The notes below the pieces were generated by a model that did not search any database, was not told the DNA's origin, and saw only the letters and a list, made by a program, of their open reading frames with translations. Positions 48,705 to 61,600 of a stretch of 64,000 nucleotides of DNA are shown in pieces. The stretch's first letter is position 1; the number at the start of each line of letters is the position of its first letter. Origin of the DNA: Xiphophorus maculatus. Its lineage: Eukaryota > Chordata > Actinopteri > Cyprinodontiformes > Poeciliidae. The DNA lies in assembly GCF_002775205.1 (NCBI RefSeq), contig NC_036451.1, forward strand, positions 23,300,351 to 23,364,350. The letters run 5' to 3'. Made by a program: the position numbers and the translations under genes.

Positions 48705-48919
48705 GCAGCGCTTTGCAAAAGTATTCACACCTATTGAACTTTTCACATTTATAGTACATTGATTCCCGTCCAATTCACAATTACGCTCTACTTTGCCTCA
48801 AGATACATGAATAAAATAAAAAAAAATTTAAACTAAACAATAAAATACATTGGAATTTGTTGTTGGCCATGTCATGTGGAAAGTTCAGTGGGTGGAAATA
48901 CTTTTGCAAGGTAAATGCT
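48705..48919. mobile_element. Tc1-derived MITE downstream of SGCB
   Basis: The left end GCGCTTTGCAAAAGTATTCA and the right end AATACTTTTGCAAGGTAAAT are Tc1-type inverted termini around a short AT-rich centre. About 215 bp, non-coding; it falls within the likely SGCB 3' UTR. Confidence 0.75.
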
Positions 48920-49130
48920 GATCTCTCTACGAGGCAAGAGTGCTGAAAGTGGACGGCGTTTAGACTGGTTTGAATTTTGTGCAATACAAATAATATAAAA
49001 AGTTTGACTGTTGTTTGGGTTGTGTGTGGCCTGTTATGTCACAATGTGGGAGCAGTCTGCGGACTCGATGCCTTTGGTGAGAAAAGTTTTGTTTTTCATC
49101 ACTTCAACGTGACGACATGGATACGTTTAA

Positions 49131-49143
49131 AATAAAAAATAAA
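49131..49143 (+). terminator. SGCB: polyadenylation signals, probable end of SGCB
   Basis: Two overlapping AATAAA hexamers at 49131-49136 and 49138-49143, about 1 kb after the SGCB stop, followed by T-rich sequence. The interval 48118-49130 would be 3' UTR. Confidence 0.5.
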
Positions 49144-49680
49144 GAAAACCATCCAACATTTCACTGGCTTCTCTTTCATTAAAGAAATTTGTCACTACGT
49201 GAAATCTCTTATCTTCGCTTCGCTGTGCCTCGTGTGTTTACATGGCCCTTTAAAATCATAAAAGAAATACCAGTGATCGTTACACAGCGCTATCATCTGA
49301 CAGAATGTGCAAACGGGGCATGGTTCTCTTAGTCATAACTGTTCGGGATGGCTTATCTTGGCATCACATTGATGGAGGGGAAACAACGACGGTAAGGCAT
49401 TAACCAGCCATGTAAATGATTGAATAAATCACTGTGACATCTTTGGGCTGGGGCTCGTAAAACCTGAAGGAGCAGCATCCCCTTCAGACTTTGATCAGAA
49501 CGTGCTGGAGAGTACAGTTTAGGTGCGAGAAGAGTCACAAGGTTCCCTGTCAACCTGGTGACAGTTTTTACCCAGGTGAGTTTCTTCAACTCAAATCTTG
49601 CCGTCAAAGTACTCGATCGGGTTGCTTCTTTTCTGAGAGTTGACGTTTTTCATCTCTAGTTTTAAAGGCCCGGGGTTGCC

Positions 49681-52600
49681 ATGGCGTTACGCCGCTTGTC
49701 GTTTTGGGCGGCTGTGCTGCTCCTGGCCTCCTTGGATCTCTGGTGCTCCTCTTCCTCGGCTCCCTGTCCGGAATCCTGCGTTTGCCGAGGAGCTCTGCTG
49801 CTGAACTGCTCCTCGGCTGGCCTGTCCTCGGTACCGCAGCCCGTCCAGGACCCGATCGCCGAGCTCGACTTGTCTCATAACCTCCTCAGCTCTGTCACTT
49901 TTTATCAACCGCATCCCAACCTCAGGAACCTTTGGCTGGGGAACAACAGCATCCCACACTTGTCTCTCTGCGTAGAGAGAACCGTCACGGCTCGACGTCT
50001 CGGGCGTCGCTCGGCGGCCGGGAGCGGGTCCAGGTGCCTGACCTGGGCCCCCGCCTTGCAGCTGCTATCAGCTGAGAGGAACCTGCTGGAGCGGCTGCCG
50101 CGGGGTGAGTAGGTGTTATATAATCATACACCCATCCACATTAAACATTATCAAGGTGCTTAAAGGAGAAAAGCCTGCTGTCAGCAACACGCTAAAATCC
50201 CTTAAATGCGACCTTTAGCCTTCTCTGTGGAAGCAAAATCGTGTAATTAGGAATAATTGTTTTAGCGCACTCGCCAGTGGGAGTCACTGGTTTCCATAAC
50301 AGTCCGTAAAAAATAAATGTAGCTTAGGCATTTTGTAAAGATGTAAATAAATAAAGAGTAGCACTTTGCGGTCGCGGAATCTTCAAATCAACCGTGTAGG
50401 AGACAAATTATGTTTGAGTGTAATTCCAGAAAAAAAAGCCTATTATGTTGTCACAAACAGAAACATTTTAGATTGACTGGGACTTCATCAGGAAGTGTGT
50501 GGTTTGGTCGGATGAGTCTAAGGTTGATCTTTTAGGAAACAATCACTGCAGCTGGGTTTGGTGGGTTGATGACAGAAAACTGACAACAGGTTATTTCAGT
50601 GGAATAATGAGCCAAGTCATGATGCCAAATTTACACCGAAATGGTGAGTCGATATTAGTGCATACACATAATTTCCATAAAAGGGACAAAATTATGGAGT
50701 TGAAAGCACGGCGTTCAGGGGCCACGATTCTTTTTCTCCATTTAAATCCATAGTAATGTAAATTCTTTTATTTTTAATGGCTCAGCAGCAAACAAAATAT
50801 GCAATGTTTCAATGATCAAAGTAGAAAGGAGCAACTTACTGTAGGGCTGAAATGAGGTTTTCCTTAATAAAAGAAATTCTCTCTGTTTAAAAAAGAAAAA
50901 AAGTTTTAATATACTCCCAGCAACAAAAGTGAGAAATATAATGGACGGGTGTACCCAAGTTAGTTCTTGAGTAAAAAGTTGCTGGATGTTTTTTCCTACT
51001 TACAATGATTTTAAAATGGAAACAAATTAAAAAATAAGATGGTTTGTTAAAAAAACTACTTTGTGCCTCTCCTGATATTTTCTATTTAAGAAGATGCAAA
51101 TTTGTGATTCTTGAACTGTGGTCAAGGGATGAACAAAACATTTTTCCAAGAACTGCAAATGGCCCCCAGGCTGCACTTTGAACACCCCGATCTTGAGAGA
51201 TTGTGCAAAGAAGACTGAAAAATCCCTCTCTCTGTATCATCACACTGCGTCAGCACACTATGCATGTTGCCTGAGGGGGGACGAAACATCCCAAGAATCA
51301 CTCTGTACTGTGCAAGATTATAATGTAGAAATACTCTCCAGGATTAAAGAACTGAGGATTTTTGCATACTATGTGAGTTAATGTGGGTACATTTCTAGGC
51401 CCGCTGCACACAGGATTGTGGAATATTGGTTGATAATTGTCATATGATTATGAATAATAATAATAAAACAGGTCTCTTATATTTATTTTTAGGCCATAGC
51501 ACACCCCCATTATCAACAAAAATTTTTTTATGCAGCCCTCATAAGGAACTCGTGTTTAAATATAACGTTTCTACGTAAAATAAGTCACAAAAGGAGATTT
51601 TAATGATTAATGCTGATGTCACACCTTTTTTCTCACATTAGTGTCGTTTTATAGTTGCAATTTTCCGCCTTTGTTGTCAGCTGCAAACATTATTAAAAAC
51701 CCCATACCTGATCATTGGTGAAGATAAATGACGAAAAAGGATGCTCAGGGGCGTGCCGTGGTGGCGTAGGGGTTAGCGCGGCCCACATTTGGAGGCCTCA
51801 AGTCCTCGACGCGGCTGTCGCGGGTTCGATTCCCGGACCCGGCGACGTTTACCGCATGTCTTCCCCCTTTCCTGTCAGCCTATTTCATGAAAAAGGGACT
51901 CTAGAGCCCACAAAAATACCCCCTAGAGGGGTTAAAAAAAAAAGGATGCTCAGCAATTATAGGGTTGCTTTTTTGTAATGCTATTAAATATGTTTCAATT
52001 AATTATTAAGAAGGGTCAAGATAATCTGACATGTACCTCTAAAAAAGCAAATTAGCAAGAGATGATTCATTATTAATTTTCAAAATGAGGCTAATTTTTC
52101 TTTGTTTTATTATCTTTTGAGAGCCAATATGCCCGACTCATTTCAAGGTCAAGTATATTGGTTCTTATCTGGTGCATACTCTCTGTAGAGTGGTGTAAAT
52201 CAAGGTTAAACTGACAGAACTGGACCATGAGTGACAAAATAATCAAAATGTAATATGTAATTTTAGCAGTAAATCAATGTTTAGGTAAACTAAATATTTT
52301 GGATGTTAAAATGGAGATGAATGCAGTGACCCAGTGAAGCCAGTTTGTTTTACCGAGTTCCCAGAAAGAAATGTTTTTTTTGTTAGTTTTTTTTAGGAGT
52401 GGCAGGAGAAGAACATCCATCTGATAACTTCTACGGTCACACCTTTATTTGTCGTACAGAATGGAATTAGGAAATGTCTTTGCTAAAACTGGCTAAATTG
52501 ATCAGGCTTTGGTAAAAATAAAAATAAAAAAAGAAAGAAAAGGCATAATAATTTAGTATAAATCTAAAAAAAGAAGCTTATACTCTACAATCCAAATGTG

Positions 52601-55600
52601 TATACAGCTTGTAGTTGTTCAGATTTGCCTTTCAATTCCACACACACACAAACCCTTTCTATCCTTTATCTTTAGAACTTTGCACCATGCACAAATGAGT
52701 GAACCTCCCAAGATAATAACGCCGCTGTTACAGTTATATTGACATTCCACTGGCTTAAACAAGGTGTGAGTCTGCAAATGAAATATTTATGATTTCATGG
52801 TTTCACAGGCCTCCCTGTGCTTGAACATGTTTTTCTTTCCTTGGAAAGGTTTTTCTTTTGCTTTGTACCGTTTGAAGAGCTGCTTTGAGAGTCCTGAGGC
52901 CCAGTTCTGGTTAGGTGGAGGAAAAAGGATACATAGCATTCCATTGGAAGTAGAAATATGGAAATATGAATGTGTAGCATGCATCTCTCTATCAGTTCTC
53001 CTACATCAATGCTTATAAGAACTCAAGTCTCTTGAGCTGTACCTTTACCAGATTTGCAAATGTAGAGACGGTAATCTGGTCTATTTTTCTTTGCTCCAAC
53101 TCAGTCAGATTGGATGGAGAGCACCAGTTTTCAAGCTTTGGCTGGATTCTAAATTACATTTTGTGGACTTGAATATATGTATCCAACACACAGCTCTGGT
53201 TGTTTGTCTATGGCCTACTCGAAGGTTGCCCTGGCCCAGTTTTGAGTCTTTTCCAAGTTAATTTGTTGCTTTATTTGTCCACAACAACTTCCATATATTT
53301 CCTGTTTCTTCTACCTTGCCTATAAAGTTTGAACAGGAATTGTTTTTTTTTGGCTTCCTCTGTTCTGTCTTTGTCAGTCCTCTGTTATTCTGCTCAAATA
53401 TGAACTCAAAGACAAGAGAGGATAATAAAACTGAAGTTAAATTTCGGAAATTTGATGTGTTAATGCAGGATTATCAGTGACCCTATCCCGACCTTCGAGT
53501 TTTCCCTTTGGTCTAATGTGTAAAAAAAAAAAAAAAAGTCAGTCATCACAAACTTAGGAGTAAAAACGGGATGGCAGCCTAAAATTTGCCTTCCATATCA
53601 ACACTGTGGTTAAGTCGTCTTTCTTTCAGCTGAAGCGCCGGTCAAAAATCAAGCCCCTAAATTCTAGGCACCAGCCAGACACAGTGATCCACGCTTTTAG
53701 TACCTTTTACTAGTGGATTGTTGTGACTCCACACCTCCCTGGTACAAAATGCTGCTCCATAATTTTTGACCAGTGCAGGTATACAAGAGCACATAACTCC
53801 GGTTTTTCAATGGCTTCGTGTTCAGTTTTGAATCCATTTAAAAATTCTTTTGTTAGTTTTTATGTTGTCTAATGGTCTTTTCTTTAGATCATTTGACCAG
53901 ATGCGTTTAACAGTCCAGAAGAGACAGAGCCTTTGCAGCTCTGGCTCCTAAAACGTGGAATGAGTTGCTACTAAAGGTCAGACAGGCCCTATTTATTGCC
54001 ATTTTTAAAACTCATTTAAAAAACTTATTATTTTTTAGGCTTTTAACCCAAAGTGAGCAAGCATCTGTGTCTTAATATTGCTCTCTTTCCTTGGATCTGT
54101 GATGTTTTTAAGTTCTGTTTTCTTATAGTTGTCTGGATTGTTTTGTTTTTGTCCTTCATCTTACATTTTTGCACAGCATTTTGGTCAGCTGCTACATTTT
54201 AAATGTTTTAGAAATAAAGTGGTATGGTATCTAGACACTCCTTTTGAAAATTTCTGGCCAGGTTTCTGACAACATAATGGAGCCACCATTGTGTTTTTCC
54301 ACAGTGAAGATGTGTTAAAGGTAATGTGGAGTTAATTGGTTAGGGTTAATATGAATTACAACATCATTTAATTTCCCTTAGTAATCAATAAAGTATTTTT
54401 GAATAGAATTTGAATTTTCCTTCATGACAAAAGTGGCCTGAATACAAACATCACACTTTTCATATTTTTATTTGTAATATATATTTCTACATTAAAAAAA
54501 AGTTTCTTTTTTTGTTCCACTTCAAAGTTATGCACTACTTAATGTTGAGCTTCTGCATAAAATTTCAACATATGAATGTTTGCGGTTGTAGTATGATTAA
54601 ATGTACAAAATTTTGAAAAATCTTACCTTAGAGAAGATCTTTGTTTCTTTTTGGAATCCGCTTCCTGATGATGTTGAATTTTAATTAAATCTCATTTCGT
54701 TTCTTCGAGGCCTGGATGCTGTTGAATCCTTACAGGTCCTGGAGCTGTCTTTCAACAGGATCTCAAGTCTTGAACCGGGAGTCCTTGGTGACCTTCATCA
54801 GCTGCGGGAGCTTCATTTACAGCATAACTTGATTACACATCTGGATCCACAGATGCTTCAGAATTTAGAGCAACTCCAGGTAAGCCTGGTTTTTGATGCC
54901 TATTATTCTCTGTACCAGGTGAAATGTTGAATTCTGTTAATTCAACACTTTTTAGAAAAGTGTTTGGGGTTAGGATTTACTGTTCTAACTTTAGTATAAG
55001 GCTAATTACCTCTACTTAATCTCATTCAATATTGTGTTCCTCTCAAAGGTTCTTGACCTGAGGTTCAACATGTTAACAACCATGCAGCAATTGACATACC
55101 TCACTTTGCGCGACGTTGGAGCAGATGTTAAGCTGGGTGGAAACAGGTGGCGCTGTGACTGCAACATGCGTAGTATAAGAAGGCAGATGGCTTATGACAG
55201 CACCAGAGGCATGCAGACCTGGAACATCATATGTTTTGAGCCTTCCACCGTCTCAGGCAAAGACCTTCTGCAGCTGGATGAGGAGGACCTAACATGCTTA
55301 AGCTCTGAAAACAACTTAAATCTTCACCGAGATGTGACCGTGTACAGTGGCGCTGAGATCCTGCTCTCCTGCTCAGCACAAGGTAACACATGACATACTG
55401 TATAATCAAGAGTTAATAACACAGTAAATTAACTCTTACCTTAGTCCTATTATTTTTATGCTGTTGTTTTTTTAGAGTCAGAGTGGTGGACACCCGATGG
55501 TCGAGCATCTGTGAGCCAGCAAGAAGATCGTCTGCTCATCAGTGACTTTTCAGAGGGAGATACAGGACTGTATGTGTGTATATCTGAAGAAGACCACGTT

Positions 55601-58600
55601 CTGTCTGTTTTTAACCTCCAAATCAGTAAAATGAGAGGTGCAAGACAGGAAAGAAGGTTACCCGGGGTCCGCAGTCAAACAACCCCACAAACACCTACAA
55701 GCAGGATCGCTGGAGAGACAGCTGGGGGCTTTACACACTCTGACCTGGCTTTGGCAGTGTGTCTATCGATTTTCTTCACGTTTCTGTTGGCGTTCATCCT
55801 CGGAGTCCTGGCGAGACCATGTATCGACAGGCTGTGGAGAATGGTCAGCAAAAAGAAAGACTCCCCAGCGACTCATACCGTCACTTCTGCTCAACAGAGA
55901 CATTATGACAACCAGGCCTTTTCAAATGCTGAGGAACCAGAAGAGATAGGACATTACAGGGAGAGAAGAGTCACTTTTAGTCGCATAGAGGTCACAGAGG
56001 AAAACAATGTGCAATATTATGATGCTGTTGCGAGTGGCGATCAGCAGAGCATTAGAAGCGACGAGATGTTTGAGTATCAAGAAGTCGAGGTTGACTTACA
56101 TGGGCGACCCAGGGAAAAGCAGAGTGATGACAGTAGCTCAGCTGAATTGGCTGCAGAGCGCCTGCGCAACATGGAGTTTGAACCTATTCCAGACCCAGAT
56201 GAGCTAGAGGAGAGGAGAAGCCTTTCATCATCCTCAGATTCTTCAGTATCAGACCAAACGACCAGAAAGCACACCATGCCCAAGTCTCTTCAGCTGGTAG
56301 AAGACTCGTTTCAAACGAGAGCAGATTTATCAATAGCCACAAAAACAGAAACCCCACAAATTGTGGATACAAAGGGCAAAAGTGAATATCCTGGCTCCTC
56401 TGTTCTACATACTTATAAGCCAAACACCACAGACTCTGATATTTCTCAGGGTGATGAAGAACTATTTGAATTCAGTGATGGTGCTCAAAGTCCCTCAGCC
56501 AAGACTGGCTATGATGCAAAAAGTCCAAGAGATGTACTGGAGTATTCCTCTTCCGCTTCCTCTGATTCAAGTGACAGTGACAGGGAGCCAATGCGAACTA
56601 AAATCAAACAAAAGACAAAAAAGAAGCAGAAGAAAGTTGCACAAAAATCGAAACCTGGAACAAGTTCATCTTCTTCTTCCCACAGTGAGAGCAAAGAAAA
56701 AATGACATATGATGGTAGAGGCAGAATCAACATTCAGCAGCTTCCACTACAAGAGTCCAAAACAAAACTTGATGAGTCAGCTGAACGTTGGCCTGCTGTA
56801 GATCTTCTGCACATTCCTCGTCTCAAAAGGCGTCTCGATATCAAAGCGCTGTTACCAAGTTCTGATTCATCTTCTAGTAGGGAGAGTGAGGATCTGACAA
56901 AAAATACACAAGATGAGTTAATGATAGCAAGACGCCCCACTAATGAGTCTCAAAAAGTAAGTCCTAAGCCAGGAAACCAACTGCCTGGCTTTGAACTCAG
57001 AAAAACATCAGCAAACAAGAGACCTCTTGACCCCAAAGAACCAACAGCAGGTTCAGATTCATCTTCTAGTAGTGACAGTGACCATGACATGAAAGTCCAT
57101 ATAACACAACAGAAACAAGAGGACTTGCCAAAATCAAAGTTTCCAACTAAAGTAACTGAGACGGTAACCCAGAAAGCTCCAAGCCAGTGGCCTTCAATTG
57201 ATCTTGGGAGAGTAACGAGAATAAAAAGACGTCTGGATATCAAAGCACCAAAAGCAGATTCAGATTCATCATCTAGCAGTGACAGTGAGGATGAAGCAAG
57301 AGATCAACTGATGAAACAAAAGCAAGAGGAATTGCTGATGTCAAGGCTTCCAGGTAAAGTTTCTCCAACAATGCATCCCAAACCAGAAAATCGTTGGCCT
57401 GTACCTGAACTTGGAAAAACAACCCAAATCAAGAAAAATGTGGATATCAAAGCAGCATCCACAGAGTCAGACTCATCTTCTAGTAGTGACAGTGACAATG
57501 AAAGAAAAGATTATATGACATCAAAAGAGCAAATGGAATTACATATCTCAAAAGTTCCAACTAACTTAACTACAGCAAGTCAGAAACCAAAAAGTCAGTG
57601 GCCAGTACTTGATTTTGGGAGAGTAACGAGAATAAAAAGACGTCTGGATATCAAAGCACCAAAAGCAGATACAGATTCATCATCTAGTAGTGACAGTGAG
57701 GATGAAGCAAGAGATCAACTGATGAAACAAAAGCAAGAGGAATTGCTGATGTCAAGGCTTCCAGGTAAAGTTTCTCCAACAGTGCATCCTAAACCAGAAA
57801 ATCGTTGGCCTGCACCTGAATTTGGAAAAACAATCCAAATAATGAAAAATGTGGATATTAAAGCATCATCGACAGAGTCAGACTCGTCTTCTAGTAGTGA
57901 CAGTGTCATTGAAAGAAAAGATCAAATCACACAAGAGAAGCAAGAGGAGTTATATATTTCGAAACTCCCAACCAATGTAACTACATTAACCCAGAAGCCA
58001 GCAAACCAGTGGCCTACCCTTGATTTTGGGAGAACAACAAAAATCAAACGACGTCTGGATATCAAAGCACCCACTGCAGATTCAGAGTCATCATCTAGTA
58101 GTGACAGTGAGGATGAAACAAGAGGCCATGTGATGAAACCAAAGCAAGAGGAATTGCTGATGTCCAAGCTTCCAAGTAAAGTTTATCCAACAGTACATCC
58201 CAAACCAGAAAATCATTGGTCTGCACCTGATCTTGGCAAAACAACCCAAATCAATAAACCTGTGGATATCAAAGCGCCATCAACAGATTCAGATTCGTCT
58301 TCTTGTAGTGAGAGTGACAATGAAAGAAAAGATCAAATCACACAAAAGAAGCAAGAGGAGTTATACATTTCAAAACTTCCAACTAAAGAAACTACAGTAA
58401 CCCCAAAGCCAGAAAACCAGTGGCCAACCATTGATTTTGGCAGAGTAAAACGGATCAAAAGACGTCTGGATATCAAAGCACCCACCGCAGATTCAGATTC
58501 ATCTTCCAGTAGTGACAGTGAGGATGAAACAAGAGGCCATGTAATGAAACCACACCAAGAAGAATTGGTGATTTCACAGCTTCCAGGTAAAGTTCCTCCA

Positions 58601-61600
58601 ACAGTGCGTCCAAAACCAGAAAATAATTGGTCTGCACCTGATCTTGGCAAAACTACCCAAATCAAGAAACCTGTGGATATCAAAGCATCATCAACAGACT
58701 CATCTTCTAGTAGTGACAGTGGTGATGACATGAAAGACCACATAAAACAAAAGAAGCAAGAGAAGACGCATATCTCAAAACATCCAGTTAATGTAACTAC
58801 ATCAACCCAAAAGCCAGCAAACCAGTGGCCTACCCTTGATTTTGGGAGAACAACAAAAATCAAAAGACGTCTGGATATCAAAGCACCCACTGCAGAGTCT
58901 GAGTCATCATCTAGTAGTGATAGTGAGTATGAAACAGAAGGCCATGTGATGAAACCAAAGCAAGAGGAATTGCTAATGTCCAAGGTTCCAAGTAAAGTTT
59001 ATCCATCAGTACATCCCAAACCAGAAAATAATTGGTCTGCACCTGATCTTGGCAAAACAACCCAAATCAAGAAACTTGTGGATATCAAAGGATCATCAAC
59101 AGATTCAGATTCATCTTTTAGTAGTGACAGTGACAATGAAAGAAAAGATCAAATCACACAAAAGAAGCAAGAGGAGTTATACATTTCAAAACTTCCAACT
59201 AATGTAGCTACATCCACCCAAAAGCCAGCAAGCCAGTGGCCTTCCCTTGATTTTAGGAGAACAACAAAAATCAAAAGACGTCTGGATATCAAAGCACCAA
59301 AAGCAGATTCAGATTCATCATTTAGTAGTGACAGTGAGGATGAAACAAGAAGTCATGTTTTGAAACCAAAGCCAGAAGAATTGCTGACATCCAAGCTTCC
59401 AAGTAAAGTTTATCCATCAGTACATCCAAAACCAGAAGATAATTGGTCTGCACCTGATTTTGGCAAAACAACCCAAATCAGGAAACCTGTGGATATTAAA
59501 GCATTATCAACAGATTCAGATTCATCTTCTAATAGTGACAGTGACAATGAAAGAAAAGATCTAATCACACAAAAGCAGCAAGAGGAGTTATATATTTCGA
59601 AACTTCCAACTAATGTAACTACATCCACCCAAAAACCAGCAAGCCAATGGCCTACCCTTGATTTTGGGAGAACAACAAAAATCAAAAGACGTCTGGATAT
59701 CAAAGCACCAAAAGCAGATTCAGAGTCATCATCTAGTAGTGACAGTGAGGATGAAACAAGAAGTCATGTTTTGAAACCAAAACCAGAAGAATTGCTGACA
59801 TCCAAGCTTCCAAGTAAAGTTTATCCAATAGTACATCCAAAACCAGAAAATAATTGGTCTACACCTGAACTTGGCAAAACAACCCAAATCAAGAAACCTG
59901 TGGATATTAAAGCATTATCAACAGATTCAGATTCATCTTCTAGTAGTGACAGTGACAATAAAACAAAAGATCAAATCACACAAAAGAAGCAAATGGAGGT
60001 ACATATCTCAAAACCTCTAACTAACGTAACTACAGCAACTCAAAAGCCAGCAAACCAGTGGCCTTCCCTTGATTTTGGGAGACTAACACGACTCAAAAGA
60101 CGTCTGGACATCAAAGCACCTACAGCGGATAAAGATTCATCATCTAGTAGTGACAGTGAGGATGAAACAAGAGGCCATGTAATGAAACAAAAGCAAGAGG
60201 AATTGCTGATGTCCAAGCTTCCAAGTAGAGTTTATCCAACAGTACATCCCAAACCAGAAAATCGTTGGTCTGCACCTGATCTTGCCAATATAACCGAAAT
60301 CAAGAAAAATGTCGAAATCAAACCAACATCAACAGATTCAGATTCGTCTTCTAGTAGTGACAGTGACAATGAAAGAAAATATAAAATCACACAAAAGCAG
60401 CAAGAGGAGTTATACATTTCAAAACTCCCAACTAATGTAACTACATCCACCCAAAAACCAACAAACCAGTGGCCTACCATTGATTTTGGAAGAGTAACAC
60501 GAATCAAAAGACGTCTGGATATCAAAGCACCCAAAGCAGATTCTGATTCATCTTCCAGTAGTGACAGTGAGGATGAAACAGGAGTGAAAAAACAAGAGGA
60601 ATTGCTGATTTCACAGCTTCCAGCTGAGGTTCCTACAACAGTTTGTCCTAAACCAGATAATTGTTGGTCTGTACCTGATCTTGGAAAAACAAAAGAATTC
60701 AAGAATCCTGTAGTTCCTAGGACACAATCAACAAACTCTGATTCATCTTCTGGTAGTGACAGTGATAGTGAAAAAGACAAAATGACAAAACTGAAACAAG
60801 AAGATTTACTAATATCAAAGCAGCCAGTTCAAACAAGCCAAAAAGCAAGTCAAAAGCAAGGAAACCAATGGCCTTCCCTTGATCTTTGGAAAATAAGACA
60901 ATTTAAAAGACGTCTTGATATCAAAGCACCAGCAGCAGATTCAAATTCATCTTCTAGCAGTGACAGTGAGGATGAAACAAGTGGGCATGTGGTACAACAA
61001 AAACAAGAGGAACTGCGGATGTCAACGTCTTCTACCAAGATGACAACAAAGGTAAAATTGGAAAATCAATGGCCTTCATCTGTTCTTGGCAAAACATACA
61101 TCAAGAGTCCTCTAGATATTAAGGTACCATCTCCAAGTTCTGACTCATCTTCAAGCAGTGAGGATGAGACAAGAGGTCACATGAAAACACAAAAGCAAGA
61201 AGAATCACTAATCTTAAGGAATTCAGCTGACATAACTCAATCATTAAGATCTAACTCAGAAAATCAATGGCCTACCCTGGATCTTGGACAAATACCAAGT
61301 ATTCAAAGACGTCTAGATATCAAAGCTGCTGTTCCTCGTGAATCATTGTTGAAAGTTGACAGAGAGAGAAACCTTGAAGGAGTCAAGCCATCCTTAACCA
61401 GACAGGTACATGATAAAGCTTCATCACCATTGCTACAATTGGGTCTCAACAGCAAATCAAACAAGTTTAAAAAATCTGAATCACAATCATCCAGTAGTGA
61501 AAGTGAGGATGAGAACAGAGACCAGAAAGCTAAAAACAGAAAAGATCAAACCTTTACATCAACAGCCTCAGAGAAATTAATAAGGTTTCAAATAGCTCCT

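Larger units (their letters stand above)
50105..54709. other. LRRC66: LRRC66 intron 1, repeat-filled
   Basis: A 4.6-kb intron bounded by GTGAGT and TTCTTCGAG. It holds Tc1 fragments, a recent SINE and a LINE remnant (separate entries). The remainder is AT-rich and I find no exon in it. Confidence 0.7.

Noticed and set aside
51760-51835. Possible tRNA gene (A and B boxes)
   Set aside because: It cannot fold as a full cloverleaf with acceptor stem, continues into a SINE body with an A-rich tail, and is flanked by a 15-bp target duplication.
58333-58983. Long antisense open frames across the LRRC66 array (for example 216 codons)
   Set aside because: They are periodic shadows of the sense repeats, recurring at the same phase in every unit because of the codon bias; they have no independent start context or splice support.
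56786-61330. Tandem array as CRISPR or satellite DNA
   Set aside because: The units are contiguous coding repeats with in-frame indels and no spacer structure, within a single long exon.
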